The notes under the pieces: model-generated | What the model was told of the DNA's origin: nothing | The model's database searches: none | Seen by the model: the letters and a program-made list of their open reading frames with translations, nothing else | Translations under genes and position numbers: made by a program | Part shown: one piece after another, positions 1 through 7,024 of the stretch | Layout: each line of letters opens with the position of its first letter | Numbering within the stretch: the first letter of the stretch is position 1 | Source of the DNA: Treponema sp. | GTDB lineage: Bacteria; Spirochaetota; Spirochaetia; Treponematales; Treponemataceae | Length of the DNA stretch: 15,749 bases | Direction of reading: 5' to 3' | Assembly: GCA_017421145.1 (NCBI GenBank) | Contig: JAFOTA010000087.1 | Span: forward strand, 1 to 15,749

Positions 1-87
1 AATCTTTCAGACCCCAAAGATTTTGAGCCTTTGATTCAGGAAATCCTAAAAATCGGAAGGCTCACGGAATTTTCCATAACCGACTGA
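1..87 (+). CDS. C-terminal fragment of an unidentified protein (5' end outside window)
   Basis: An open frame runs from the first base to a TGA at 85-87 and encodes 28 residues ending in EFSITD. It contains a short amphipathic stretch (FEPLIQEILKIG). The fragment is too short to identify. It faintly resembles the C-terminal end of ABC-transporter ATPases, but I would not rely on that. It converges with the exported protein at 99-935, with only 11 bases between the two stop codons and no hairpin terminator visible between them. Confidence 0.45.
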   Translation, partial: NLSDPKDFEPLIQEILKIGRLTEFSITD

Positions 88-98
88 ATCCTTGAAAT

Positions 99-935
99 CT
101 AGAGGGCAAAAAGCACTCCCAGATCGTCAGCATCATAGAAATCAGGTGCGTCTTCAGCTGCAGGCTTTTCTTCTTCAATGTCATCTTTTTCGTTTGTGCC
201 TGCATCTTCCTGTGTCATGTCAGGAACCGAGAAATTTGTCTTGTGCGGTTTTTCCTCATCCTTGTATTCACGGTCTTTTTCATCTTCCCTTGATACTGGT
301 GCAGTATATTTTGTTTCAGGCGTTTTGTTTCCGAATTTTACGCCGTAGCCGATTTTGTATGTGAGTCCCACGTAGAATTTCGGTGTAAATGCCGAAGCAA
401 GCAGGACTATGATAGATTCTTCTGGATCATCGTTGTCAACTAAGTCAATGTAAAAATCAGAGCCGACTCGCAGTGCAAGGCTGCTTGAATGCCCGTTTTT
501 CAGCGGTATCAGGTCAAAGTCCCAGTTTAGCGCAAAATACGGAAGGAACGATTGTGTGAAACCGTCTTCCGTCTTGTAATAAATGCTTCCTGCAATCACG
601 CATGCGTTGAAAATGTTTATTCCTATGTACGGGTTCCATGTCAGTTCAAAATTGCCGGGATTTCCCGTGATTCCCATGATGTAGCTTTCCCTGAGCATTA
701 CTCCGAGCCTTACTCCTAACCTGTTGTTCAGCGTAGTTATGTCCACTCCGAGATCGGTTGTGTTTCCGACCGTTGTTGTAAGTCCGATAAGGGAAAATCC
801 GCCGAAAACATAGTCCGATGCATTGAACTCCACGCGGAAATTTTCATCCAGCGGCTCCGTTTCTTTCGGAAATGCAATGCCTGCCGCCAAAAAAACAAAA
901 AGAGCGGAAATAAATAATTTTTTGCCTGCTTTCAT
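99..935 (-). CDS. Exported beta-rich protein with acidic C-terminal tail
   Basis: The protein has 278 residues and its function is not recognised. The start at 935 is chosen because a strong AGGAGG site lies seven bases upstream (941-946); an in-frame ATG at 962 would place that site inside the gene. Residues 1-21 form a Sec signal peptide (basic MKAGKK, then a hydrophobic core, likely cut after AGIA). Residues of about 30-205 are rich in alternating aromatic and polar residues and glycines (for example YIGINIF, SDFYIDLVD, FYVGLTYKIGYGV), consistent with beta-strands of an outer-membrane or periplasmic barrel-like domain. From about residue 215 the sequence becomes a charged, disordered tail of some 64 residues dominated by E and D, ending in DLGVLFAL. 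Bacterial barrels usually end in a strand with a terminal aromatic residue, so a long acidic tail is odd and a periplasmic role is also possible. It is monocistronic with its own promoter. Confidence 0.8.
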   Translation of the reverse strand: MKAGKKLFISALFVFLAAGIAFPKETEPLDENFRVEFNASDYVFGGFSLIGLTTTVGNTTDLGVDITTLNNRLGVRLGVMLRESYIMGITGNPGNFELTWNPYIGINIFNACVIAGSIYYKTEDGFTQSFLPYFALNWDFDLIPLKNGHSSSLALRVGSDFYIDLVDNDDPEESIIVLLASAFTPKFYVGLTYKIGYGVKFGNKTPETKYTAPVSREDEKDREYKDEEKPHKTNFSVPDMTQEDAGTNEKDDIEEEKPAAEDAPDFYDADDLGVLFAL

Positions 936-976
936 AATTGCCTCCTGATTATACAGATGCATTCAGCCTTATAAAC

Positions 977-1005
977 ATTATAGGTTACTTTTTCCCTTGC
1001 AACAA
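977..1005 (-). promoter_or_regulatory. Sigma-70-type promoter of the exported protein
   Basis: On the minus strand TTGTTG (1000-1005) is followed after 17 bases by a perfect TATAAT (977-982). Transcription would start near 970, giving a leader of about 35 nt that contains the AGGAGG site. Confidence 0.65.
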
Positions 1006-1056
1006 GATGACGAACGTAATGTCGGCTTTGGAAAATGGTCATAAAAAGGTCACATC

Positions 1057-1085
1057 TTGAAGAAAAGCGTTTTTCCAGTTATTTT
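1057..1085 (+). promoter_or_regulatory. Candidate promoter of arfB with the start codon at +1
   Basis: TTGAAG (1057-1062), a 17-base spacer, and TATTTT (1080-1085, a weak -10) stand exactly six bases before the ATG at 1092. Transcription would begin at or next to that ATG. No ribosome-binding site precedes this ATG or the one at 1089. Confidence 0.4.
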
Positions 1086-1091
1086 TATATG

Positions 1092-1523
1092 ATGAATCTA
1101 GAAGAATTGAAAAAATCGATAGCGGAAAACACTGTCTTTACGTTTTGCAGGAGCGGCGGAAAGGGCGGCCAGAACGTCAACAAAGTCAACACGAAGGCAT
1201 GCGGGGTTCTTCCGGTCAGTGCAATCCGGGGGCTTGATGAAAAAGAGCTTTCGGAAGTGCTCAAAAAGCTTGACGGCAAAATCAACGGGGAAAAATGTAT
1301 CTGCATAAGCGTGGATGACGAGCGTTCCCAGGACTTGAACAGGAAAATTGCTCTTTCACGGCTTGAAAGCTGGATAAAAAGCGCGGCATACATAAAACCA
1401 AGGCGCAGGAAGACAAAACCGACTGCGGCATCAAAAGAAAAGAGGCTTTTGGGTAAAAAAATACGCGGCATGATAAAAAGAAACAGATCCGGCGGAAGAA
1501 ACCGGGATTTTTTAGGGGAGTGA
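1092..1523 (+). CDS. arfB: Peptidyl-tRNA hydrolase ArfB-like ribosome rescue factor (RF-1 domain)
   Basis: The 143-residue product matches the ArfB/YaeJ family in length and layout. The catalytic GGQ loop (SGGKGGQNVNK, GGQ at residues 25-27) is near the N-terminus, followed by a compact release-factor domain with the family signature RSQDLNRKIALSRL. A basic tail (KPRRRKTKPTAASKEKRLLG and beyond) corresponds to the part of ArfB that enters the empty mRNA channel. Family members hydrolyse peptidyl-tRNA on ribosomes stalled at mRNA ends; unlike RF1/RF2 there is no codon-recognition domain. An in-frame ATG at 1035 would add 19 residues and the ATG at 1089 one. I prefer 1092 because the distance to GGQ then matches E. 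coli ArfB and a promoter sits just upstream. The next gene begins four bases after the stop, so this gene heads a three-gene cluster. Confidence 0.85.
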   Translation: MNLEELKKSIAENTVFTFCRSGGKGGQNVNKVNTKACGVLPVSAIRGLDEKELSEVLKKLDGKINGEKCICISVDDERSQDLNRKIALSRLESWIKSAAYIKPRRRKTKPTAASKEKRLLGKKIRGMIKRNRSGGRNRDFLGE

Positions 1524-1527
1524 CATA

Positions 1528-2460
1528 ATGCAGACAGTTTTGGGAGCGGTATTTTGCGCAGCGTTGATCGTGCTTGTAATAATCACGGGAAAAATGAGAA
1601 GAAAGGCGGTGCAGAAAGTATTCGAGCAGTACAGGGAAAAAGATTTTTCATACACCCTTGTTTTCGGCGGATATGACTGGGGGCCGGGCATTGAAAAGAT
1701 AATACTGAACGTAGGACCGGATGCAGGAAATTTCACCGAGGAAGACCTTGAGCCTGAAAAATTCACGGTCATGGTAAAATCCGAAGGAAATGATGCGGAC
1801 GGAAATCTTCCTGTAAAGAGAGCCTGTTTCTGCGACATTGACGGAAACGAAATAATGAAATCCGAAGATGAGGATGCAGAATCCGTTCCTGACAGCGAGG
1901 CGTCGGCGGCGACCCATATTGCCCTGGAAATTGAACCGGAGCGTGGAAATCCTCTTACGGCTCCTTTTGTTTACGATGAAACAGGCATGGGAATGCGGTG
2001 GAAAAAAACATACGATTTTACCGTGAGCCACCCGCGCTTTGAAAAAAACATGACAGAATGCAGCGACTGGTTTTCACCTGATGCGCAGAAATTCAGGGAG
2101 ATAAAAACGGATGCCGGCATAACTGCATTTGCTTTTTCACCGGACAATGAAAAGGACGGCGCAAAGCATCCTGTAATAGTGTGCAGGCTCGGAGGAAAAT
2201 GCTCCGGTGACGTTGCGCTGACGGTACTTGAAAACAACATGACGCCTCTTGTGAAGGAAAAAGTCCAGTCCTGTCTCGGTGGTGCGTTCGTCGTATGCGT
2301 GCAGGGAGAATCTGTGTCTGCGGAACAAACGAAAAAAATAACGGATCAGTTCATAAAAAAACATCCGGCGGCTGACAAAGCGGATATCCGTTCGGTAGAT
2401 TTTTCGGAAGGTGCTGAATCTGTCGGAAAATGGATTACAGAAGAGGTAAAAAATGACTGA
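1528..2460 (+). CDS. Single-pass membrane-anchored protein of unknown function
   Basis: The product has 310 residues and belongs to no family I recognise. Residues of about 3-21 (VLGAVFCAALIVLVIITG) form one membrane segment, followed directly by the basic stretch KMRRKAVQK. By the positive-inside rule this suggests that the large soluble part lies in the cytoplasm. The soluble part is acidic and contains an E/D-rich low-complexity region near residues 112-125 and a final region with several predicted helices. A GGGGAG ribosome-binding site overlaps the end of arfB, and the reading frame ends eight bases inside the thioesterase gene (ATGACTGA), so the three genes are probably co-transcribed and translationally coupled. 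Confidence 0.75.
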   Translation: MQTVLGAVFCAALIVLVIITGKMRRKAVQKVFEQYREKDFSYTLVFGGYDWGPGIEKIILNVGPDAGNFTEEDLEPEKFTVMVKSEGNDADGNLPVKRACFCDIDGNEIMKSEDEDAESVPDSEASAATHIALEIEPERGNPLTAPFVYDETGMGMRWKKTYDFTVSHPRFEKNMTECSDWFSPDAQKFREIKTDAGITAFAFSPDNEKDGAKHPVIVCRLGGKCSGDVALTVLENNMTPLVKEKVQSCLGGAFVVCVQGESVSAEQTKKITDQFIKKHPAADKADIRSVDFSEGAESVGKWITEEVKND

Positions 2461-3220
2461 ATACAAAAATTGGCATGAAGATGACGGGATCGTTTTTCAT
2501 TATGAAACCCAGGTGAGCTTTTCACAGGCAGATATCAACGGAAATTTCAGCCTGAACGAGCTTCTTAGGATAACGTCAGATGCGGCGGTGGAAGATTACA
2601 GGCAGCAGGGGCTTTCAAGGGAATTCCTCAAGGAAAACGGACTTGCAATCCTCGTTTCAAGGGTTTCGTTCCATTTCCACAAAATGCCGAGGGAAAACCA
2701 GCGCATTTCGGTAGTGACATGGGAAGAAAAACCGGAGCCTCTCCAGCTTAAGCGTGCATACAAGATTTTTGACGAAAGCGGAAAACTTCTCGTTGACGGA
2801 CTAAGCTCATGGATCGTAGTGAACCTTGATGTCCGCAGGATAATGCCCACGAAAGATTTCAATCTCCATAAACCCAACGACTACCAGCGTCAGGACGGAT
2901 GCATGAAGCCCGGCAAAATAACGCTCCCGGAAAACATGACCGAACTTGAATCAAGGAAAATCAGATTTTCTGATTTGGATTCAAACGGACACACGACCAA
3001 TTCACGCTACGGATCCTTTATTGCCGATGCGCTGCCCAGAAAATATTCGACGAGCCGACTTTCTGATTTCAGGATCAATTATTCAAAGGAAGCGATGCTT
3101 GACGAAACCGTTCACATACTGAATGCCGCAGAGCGGACGGAAAACGGGGAGAAGCTTGTGTTTGCCGGAAAAATAGAGGGCGGAAACTCGTTTGAAGCCG
3201 AGCTTTTCTTTGCAGATTAA
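2453..3220 (+). CDS. Acyl-ACP thioesterase (FatA/FatB family)
   Basis: The 255-residue protein has the two-hotdog layout of acyl-ACP thioesterases, which release free fatty acids from acyl carrier protein in the cytoplasm. The first hotdog (about residues 12-140) carries the substrate helix (SLNELLRITSDAAVEDY) and the VTWEEKP strand. The second carries the catalytic region SDLDSNGHTTNSRY, with D176, N178 and H180. The likely catalytic glutamate is E213 in NYSKEAMLDE. The 33-residue spacing from the histidine to the glutamate agrees closely with plant FatB (34). The start is set by a GAGG site eight bases upstream and by the 8-bp overlap with the preceding gene. Bacterial members often feed membrane lipid turnover or fatty acid export; chain-length preference cannot be read from the sequence. 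Confidence 0.88.
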   Translation: MTEYKNWHEDDGIVFHYETQVSFSQADINGNFSLNELLRITSDAAVEDYRQQGLSREFLKENGLAILVSRVSFHFHKMPRENQRISVVTWEEKPEPLQLKRAYKIFDESGKLLVDGLSSWIVVNLDVRRIMPTKDFNLHKPNDYQRQDGCMKPGKITLPENMTELESRKIRFSDLDSNGHTTNSRYGSFIADALPRKYSTSRLSDFRINYSKEAMLDETVHILNAAERTENGEKLVFAGKIEGGNSFEAELFFAD

Positions 3221-3233
3221 GGAAAAGTAAAAA

Positions 3234-3264
3234 AAAAGGGGGCTGCCGTTTGACAGTCCCTTTT
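3234..3264. terminator. Bidirectional terminator between convergent thioesterase and gpmA genes
   Basis: AAAAGGG plus GCTG (from 3234) pairs with CAGTCCCTTTT (to 3264) around an eight-base loop, with one bulged G and one G-U pair. On the + strand it ends in TTTTAT. On the minus strand it is followed by a longer T-run complementary to the A-run at 3229-3237, so the gpmA direction is probably the stronger. Confidence 0.8.
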
Positions 3265-3279
3265 ATGTTTCAGTAAAAC

Positions 3280-4026
3280 TTACTGCTTCTTTCCCTGGTT
3301 TGCGACTGCAGCCTGTTTTGCCGCGATTGCTTCCTGGTCTCCGAGGTAGTAATGCTTGATTACGTTGAAGTCATCGTCGAATTCGTATACGAGAGGAGTT
3401 GCGGTAGGAATGTTCACTCCAAGGATTTCCTCCGGTGTCATCTTGTCCAGATAGTATACCAATGCGCGGAGTGAGTTTCCGTGTGCGGCGATGATCACGC
3501 GTTTTCCAGCCTTCATTGCCGGCTTTATTTCTTCAAGGAAGTAAGGAATTACGCGCTGGATTGTGGTTTCGAGAGATTCGTTCTGCGGGATGAATGAAGG
3601 ATCCACGTCGCGGAACATTGCAAGCTTCTTTGATGACCTTTCGTCGTCGTCAGAAAGAACCGGCGGCTTTACGTCAAAAGAGCGGCGCCAGATTTTTACC
3701 TGATCTTCACCGAATTTTGCGGCTGCATCAGCTTTGTTCTTTCCCTGGTGGTCTCCGTAGTGGCGTTCGTTGAGCTTCCATGTTTTGATGACCGGGAGCC
3801 AGTTCCTGTCCATTTCATCAAGGATTCCGTTCAATGTGTGGATTGCGCGCTTGAGGTATGATGTGTAGCAGACATCGAAATCATAGCCTTCGTCCTTCAA
3901 AAGTTTTCCGGCATTCTTTGCTTCTTCGCGTCCCTTTTCGCTAAGCTCGACATCTGTCCAGCCTGTAAAAAGGTTCAGCTTGTTCCATTCTGATTCGCCA
4001 TGGCGGACTAAAACCAACTTTGTCAT
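3280..4026 (-). CDS. gpmA: 2,3-bisphosphoglycerate-dependent phosphoglycerate mutase
   Basis: The protein has 248 residues, against about 250 for E. coli GpmA. It interconverts 3- and 2-phosphoglycerate in glycolysis. Visible motifs are the phosphohistidine loop [10 protein letters not shown] (H9), the LNERHYG segment with the acid/base glutamate E87, and the second histidine in [10 protein letters not shown] (H182). The start at 4026 is chosen because [11 protein letters not shown] is the family N-terminus and AGGAG lies eight bases upstream; an in-frame ATG at 4089 would add 21 non-conserved residues and run over the promoter. The C-terminus has an Ala/Gln-rich tail. It lies downstream of the hydrolase gene in the same direction but has a strong promoter of its own. 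Confidence 0.96.
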   Translation of the reverse strand: MTKLVLVRHGESEWNKLNLFTGWTDVELSEKGREEAKNAGKLLKDEGYDFDVCYTSYLKRAIHTLNGILDEMDRNWLPVIKTWKLNERHYGDHQGKNKADAAAKFGEDQVKIWRRSFDVKPPVLSDDDERSSKKLAMFRDVDPSFIPQNESLETTIQRVIPYFLEEIKPAMKAGKRVIIAAHGNSLRALVYYLDKMTPEEILGVNIPTATPLVYEFDDDFNVIKHYYLGDQEAIAAKQAAVANQGKKQ

Positions 4027-4060
4027 TTTATACGCTCCTAAAATATCGTATTGTTTGAAA

Positions 4061-4089
4061 ATTGTATCATAAATCAATGATTTTCTCAA
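4061..4089 (-). promoter_or_regulatory. Promoter of gpmA
   Basis: TTGAGA (4084-4089), 17 bases, then TACAAT (4061-4066) preceded by TGA, which makes an extended -10 (TGATACAAT). The -35 box directly follows the hydrolase stop codon. Transcription near 4054 gives a leader of about 28 nt with the AGGAG site. Confidence 0.75.
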
Positions 4090-5055
4090 TCAGTCCTGGG
4101 GTTCTCCGTTTTCTTCCGGGGTTTCCGTGCTTTCCTCCTGCTCATCTTCCGGTTCTTCGGTTTTTTCCGGCACTGCGACCTTTGGTTGTACCGGACCGAA
4201 TTCCTTTTCTATGAATGCGGCGATCTGCTTCAGTGCTTTTTTCCCTTCCGGCGTGTCCTGAAGGATTGCCCAGTCGTGACCCATCTTCCGCTTTATTACT
4301 TCAAGAGGTGTGTAGCCTTCTTCGATTTTTGAAATCAGCTGGCCGACGGATTTTGCATAAAGCTCCTTTGTTCCGTAGAAAAGGCATGAAGGAGGAAAAT
4401 TCGAGCAGTCAACGCGGATTGGATCTGCATCCGATGAATCTACCCTTACGTTCTTAAACCAGTTTAGCGCAATCAGCTTGTCGGCTTCAACGCTCATAAT
4501 GCGGTCGCTTGCTTCCGATGACTTCCGGTTTTCAAGCCCGGTTTCGTTGTCAAGTCCGATAGCCGGGGAAATCATCACGAGCTTTGACGGTCTTCCTGCA
4601 ACCCTGTAGCAAAGGCTCATGGCAAGGTTCGCACCGTAGCTGTCACCGATGAACACAATCTTTTTTGCCGACCAGTCCTTGAGCATGTCTGCATACACTT
4701 TTTGAAGCCAGCGCAATGCAAACCTCACGTTGTTTTTCGGGGCAAGAGGATAGAACGGCATGTAGACGACGGACTTTGTTGCATCTGCAAGTTTTGCTGC
4801 CATCTTGAACTGCCTTTTTGAAGGACCGAGTATTCCGCATCCTCCGTAGATGTAGAGAACTGCCCTGACAGCTTCCTTTGTCTTTGACTTTATTATGAAA
4901 ACAGGATTTTCTTCGTCTTCATTTTTTTTCACGTCATATTTTTTGTAGCACCATTCCGGAACGTCCGTGACCAGCTCCGGGTTTTCCAGATGCTGAAGGA
5001 AACTTTCCTTTTGGTTTTTGGAGAAAGCCTCCATGAAAAAATATTTCAAGCTCAT
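4090..5055 (-). CDS. Alpha/beta-hydrolase (HSL-like esterase/acylhydrolase) with disordered acidic tail
   Basis: The 321-residue cytoplasmic protein has an alpha/beta-hydrolase fold (about residues 50-288). The nucleophile elbow is GDSYGAN with S139, and the likely histidine is H260 in KMGHDWAI. The acid position falls in FYGTKELY, where the residue is glutamate (E231) rather than the usual aspartate. The oxyanion-hole motif of the hormone-sensitive-lipase group, HGGG, appears here as YGGC (residues 70-73), so the first histidine is replaced by tyrosine. Residues 289-321 are a Pro/Glu/Thr-rich acidic tail. The start is supported by an AAGGA site. It begins 21 bases after the thrH stop and is probably in the same operon. 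The substrate is unknown; a small ester or acyl compound is the family expectation. Confidence 0.82.
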   Translation of the reverse strand: MSLKYFFMEAFSKNQKESFLQHLENPELVTDVPEWCYKKYDVKKNEDEENPVFIIKSKTKEAVRAVLYIYGGCGILGPSKRQFKMAAKLADATKSVVYMPFYPLAPKNNVRFALRWLQKVYADMLKDWSAKKIVFIGDSYGANLAMSLCYRVAGRPSKLVMISPAIGLDNETGLENRKSSEASDRIMSVEADKLIALNWFKNVRVDSSDADPIRVDCSNFPPSCLFYGTKELYAKSVGQLISKIEEGYTPLEVIKRKMGHDWAILQDTPEGKKALKQIAAFIEKEFGPVQPKVAVPEKTEEPEDEQEESTETPEENGEPQD

Positions 5056-5076
5056 TTCATTTTCCTTTTGACAGCC

Positions 5077-5682
5077 TTATTCGGCGATAGATTTTTTGAT
5101 TGCGCAAAGAAGCTCGCCGTATGTTTCGTATGCCGGAAGATCCGGGTTGTCAGCCTTGATTTTGTCTGTGCTCTTGAACAGAAAACCTGCTTTGCTTGCA
5201 CGTATCATTCCCAGGTCGTTGTGGCTGTCACCAGATGCGATGGTCTGGTAGCCGATTGACTGGAGTGCCTTTACCGTAGTCAGCTTGCTCTGTTCGCACC
5301 TCATCTTGAATCCGGTGATTTCTCCGCTTTCTGAAACTTCAAGGCTGTTGCAGAAGATTGTAGGCCATCCGAGCTTTTTCATAAGAGGTGTCGCAAACTG
5401 AGTGAACGTGTCGCTTATGATTATCACCTGGCAGATTGAGCGGAGTTCGTCCAAAAATTCTTTTGCTCCCGGCATCGGGTCGATTTTGGCGATGGTTTCC
5501 TGAATCTCCTTCAATCCAAGCTTGTGTTCCTTGAGAATCCCGATCCTCCATTTCATAAGCTTGTCATAATCAGGCTCATCCCTTGTCGTGCGCGTAAGCT
5601 CAGGAATGCCGGACTCTTTTGCAAATGCAATCCAAATCTCAGGGACAAGAACCCCTTCCAAATCAAGACATGTAATGTACAT
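5077..5682 (-). CDS. thrH: ThrH-type phosphoserine phosphatase / phosphoserine:homoserine phosphotransferase
   Basis: The 201-residue HAD enzyme closely follows Pseudomonas ThrH (about 205 residues) along its whole length. Motif I is DLEGVLVPEIW, with nucleophile D7 and the ThrH-specific E9 where most HAD phosphatases have a second aspartate. Motif II is IISDTF (S90), motif III uses K133, and motif IV is GDSHND (D152, D156). ThrH proteins dephosphorylate phosphoserine and can transfer the phosphate to homoserine, linking serine and threonine synthesis. The start at 5682 has an AGAGGA site seven bases upstream; an in-frame ATG at 5754 would extend into the preceding gene. It lies 25 bases after the unknown 394-aa gene and 21 bases before the hydrolase gene. 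Confidence 0.9.
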   Translation of the reverse strand: MYITCLDLEGVLVPEIWIAFAKESGIPELTRTTRDEPDYDKLMKWRIGILKEHKLGLKEIQETIAKIDPMPGAKEFLDELRSICQVIIISDTFTQFATPLMKKLGWPTIFCNSLEVSESGEITGFKMRCEQSKLTTVKALQSIGYQTIASGDSHNDLGMIRASKAGFLFKSTDKIKADNPDLPAYETYGELLCAIKKSIAE

Positions 5683-5707
5683 ATATTCCTCTTTTTGACC
5701 GTGGCGT

Positions 5708-6892
5708 TTACTGCTGATGCGTTTCTGAGCTGCCTGAAACCGACACGGAATCATTTTTTTGCTTTTCTGCGTTCTGCTCCATCACGAAGCGGATAAAGAA
5801 GTCTTCAAGCGTTTTAGTAGGCCCAGGAAGATGAAGCCTCTGCCTTGCCCTTGCATTGTCGCGCCTTACCGTGTAAAGCAGGTAGAAATCCCTGTAGTCC
5901 ATGCTTACGTCCGTTTTGACGCGCTCTCCAAGATATGAGGAAACTTCATCACGTCCGATCGCCTTTACGCCCTGTTCACGGAGTATTGCACGCAGACGGA
6001 GAATCTGCTCGTATGAAAGACCGAACAAAAACTCTTCCATTGCCTGTGAGACTTCCTGATCGCCGAGACGCTTTTTTATGAACTGGGTCCATTGTGCGTC
6101 CATCTGTATGCTCACGAGAAGAAGCTCGCTGGTTCCCATCATGGTTCCGAAAGCAGGAGCCAAAGTGCGCCTTGCATTCCATACGGCCTGAAGAACCGGG
6201 GCAATGTCGCTTATCGTCTGGTCTGAGCGGTGTTCCCAAAGGATGATCAGTGCGTTTGCAAGTTCCTGCCTCAAATCCATGGAAAGAGACTTGTCCTTTA
6301 TGAGGTTCATGTAAACGTCTTCCGCCATGAGGGTGAACATCATGCTTACCGTTTCGTCATAATACTTCTTTACTTCCTTGTCATCCATTTCGGCGAATCT
6401 TTTTGCCAGCTTGGACATGGAAAAGAACGTGTGTATTTTTGTCACGAGAAATCCTTTTCCGAGCGTCGCCTTGGACGGCATGTGAAGCAATGTGTCTCCG
6501 TCTTCCTGATACGAGATTATATTGTCAACAAGCGCGGCAGGGGTACGGACGGTTGTGTTGAGGTTCGTTCTCTGCAAAAGTGACGGGAAATTTGCGATGG
6601 CCGTGGCAAGTTTCTTCAGATCCTTTAAACGGCGGTCCAAAATCTCCAGTCTGTCAGGGGCAGTGACTTTGAGTTTCGCGCGGAGGTTTTGCACCAAATC
6701 TTCTTGGTGCGCGGAAAGAACGGTCAGCCCTATGTCCTCCGGATTAACGTCGGATTCAATTTTGTCTTCCGCATCAAAAAAAGATTCTATGCTCACAGGT
6801 GTATATTCGTATTGCTTTTGCTGCTGGAAATCGGCTCCGTTTTCAATGCCGGCTTCATTCCCCTCAGCTTCTTTTACATCATTTTCTTCCAT
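5708..6892 (-). CDS. Helical cytoplasmic protein of unknown function, first gene of the thrH cluster
   Basis: The product has 394 residues, no signal peptide and no membrane segment. After an acidic low-complexity N-terminus (about residues 1-45) it is predicted largely helical, with conserved-looking stretches such as RRLKDLKKLATAIANFP, PSKATLGKGFLVTK and LEDFFIRFVMEQ. The last 20 residues are polar. I do not recognise the family; it may be restricted to spirochaetes. The ATG at 6892 has no Shine-Dalgarno site and no alternative in-frame start is evident before an in-frame stop upstream. A 23-codon open frame with a purine-rich site overlaps its first codons and could deliver ribosomes by coupling. 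thrH follows after 25 bases. Confidence 0.75.
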   Translation of the reverse strand: MEENDVKEAEGNEAGIENGADFQQQKQYEYTPVSIESFFDAEDKIESDVNPEDIGLTVLSAHQEDLVQNLRAKLKVTAPDRLEILDRRLKDLKKLATAIANFPSLLQRTNLNTTVRTPAALVDNIISYQEDGDTLLHMPSKATLGKGFLVTKIHTFFSMSKLAKRFAEMDDKEVKKYYDETVSMMFTLMAEDVYMNLIKDKSLSMDLRQELANALIILWEHRSDQTISDIAPVLQAVWNARRTLAPAFGTMMGTSELLLVSIQMDAQWTQFIKKRLGDQEVSQAMEEFLFGLSYEQILRLRAILREQGVKAIGRDEVSSYLGERVKTDVSMDYRDFYLLYTVRRDNARARQRLHLPGPTKTLEDFFIRFVMEQNAEKQKNDSVSVSGSSETHQQ

Positions 6893-6945
6893 AAATTTAC
6901 AATGTCTTGTGCAGTATTTGAAAGGAACGGATCATGATGAATCAT
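6874..6945 (-). other. Candidate 23-codon leader peptide overlapping the start of the 394-aa gene
   Basis: ATG at 6943-6945 opens a frame (MIHHDPFLSN and so on) that ends in TAA at 6874-6876, 19 bases inside the next gene and out of frame with it. GGAAGG lies 11 bases upstream of the ATG, which is a little far. It could be chance. It is listed because the downstream gene has no ribosome-binding site of its own. Confidence 0.25.
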
Positions 6946-6962
6946 AACCCGAATTTCCTTCC

Positions 6963-6968
6963 ATCATA
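6963..6968 (-). promoter_or_regulatory. Possible -10 box for the 394-aa/thrH/hydrolase cluster
   Basis: TATGAT (complement of 6963-6968) sits in a very A/T-rich stretch (6965-7003) that includes a long A-run on the minus strand. No convincing -35 is visible 17 bases upstream. Start near 6956 would leave a leader of about 64 nt. Confidence 0.3.
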
Positions 6969-7024
6969 CTTATTTTATATTAAATTTGTTTTTTTTTCTA
7001 TAGTCCGGGGCTGTTTGGCGGTTT

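Noticed and set aside
1035..1091. N-terminal extension of arfB from the ATG at 1035
   Set aside because: It adds 19 residues not seen in ArfB proteins, has no good ribosome-binding site, and overlaps a promoter-like sequence.
1648..2031. Reverse-strand open frame of 127 codons inside the membrane-anchored protein gene
   Set aside because: Shadow of the real gene: no ribosome-binding site, no recognisable domain, unlikely composition.
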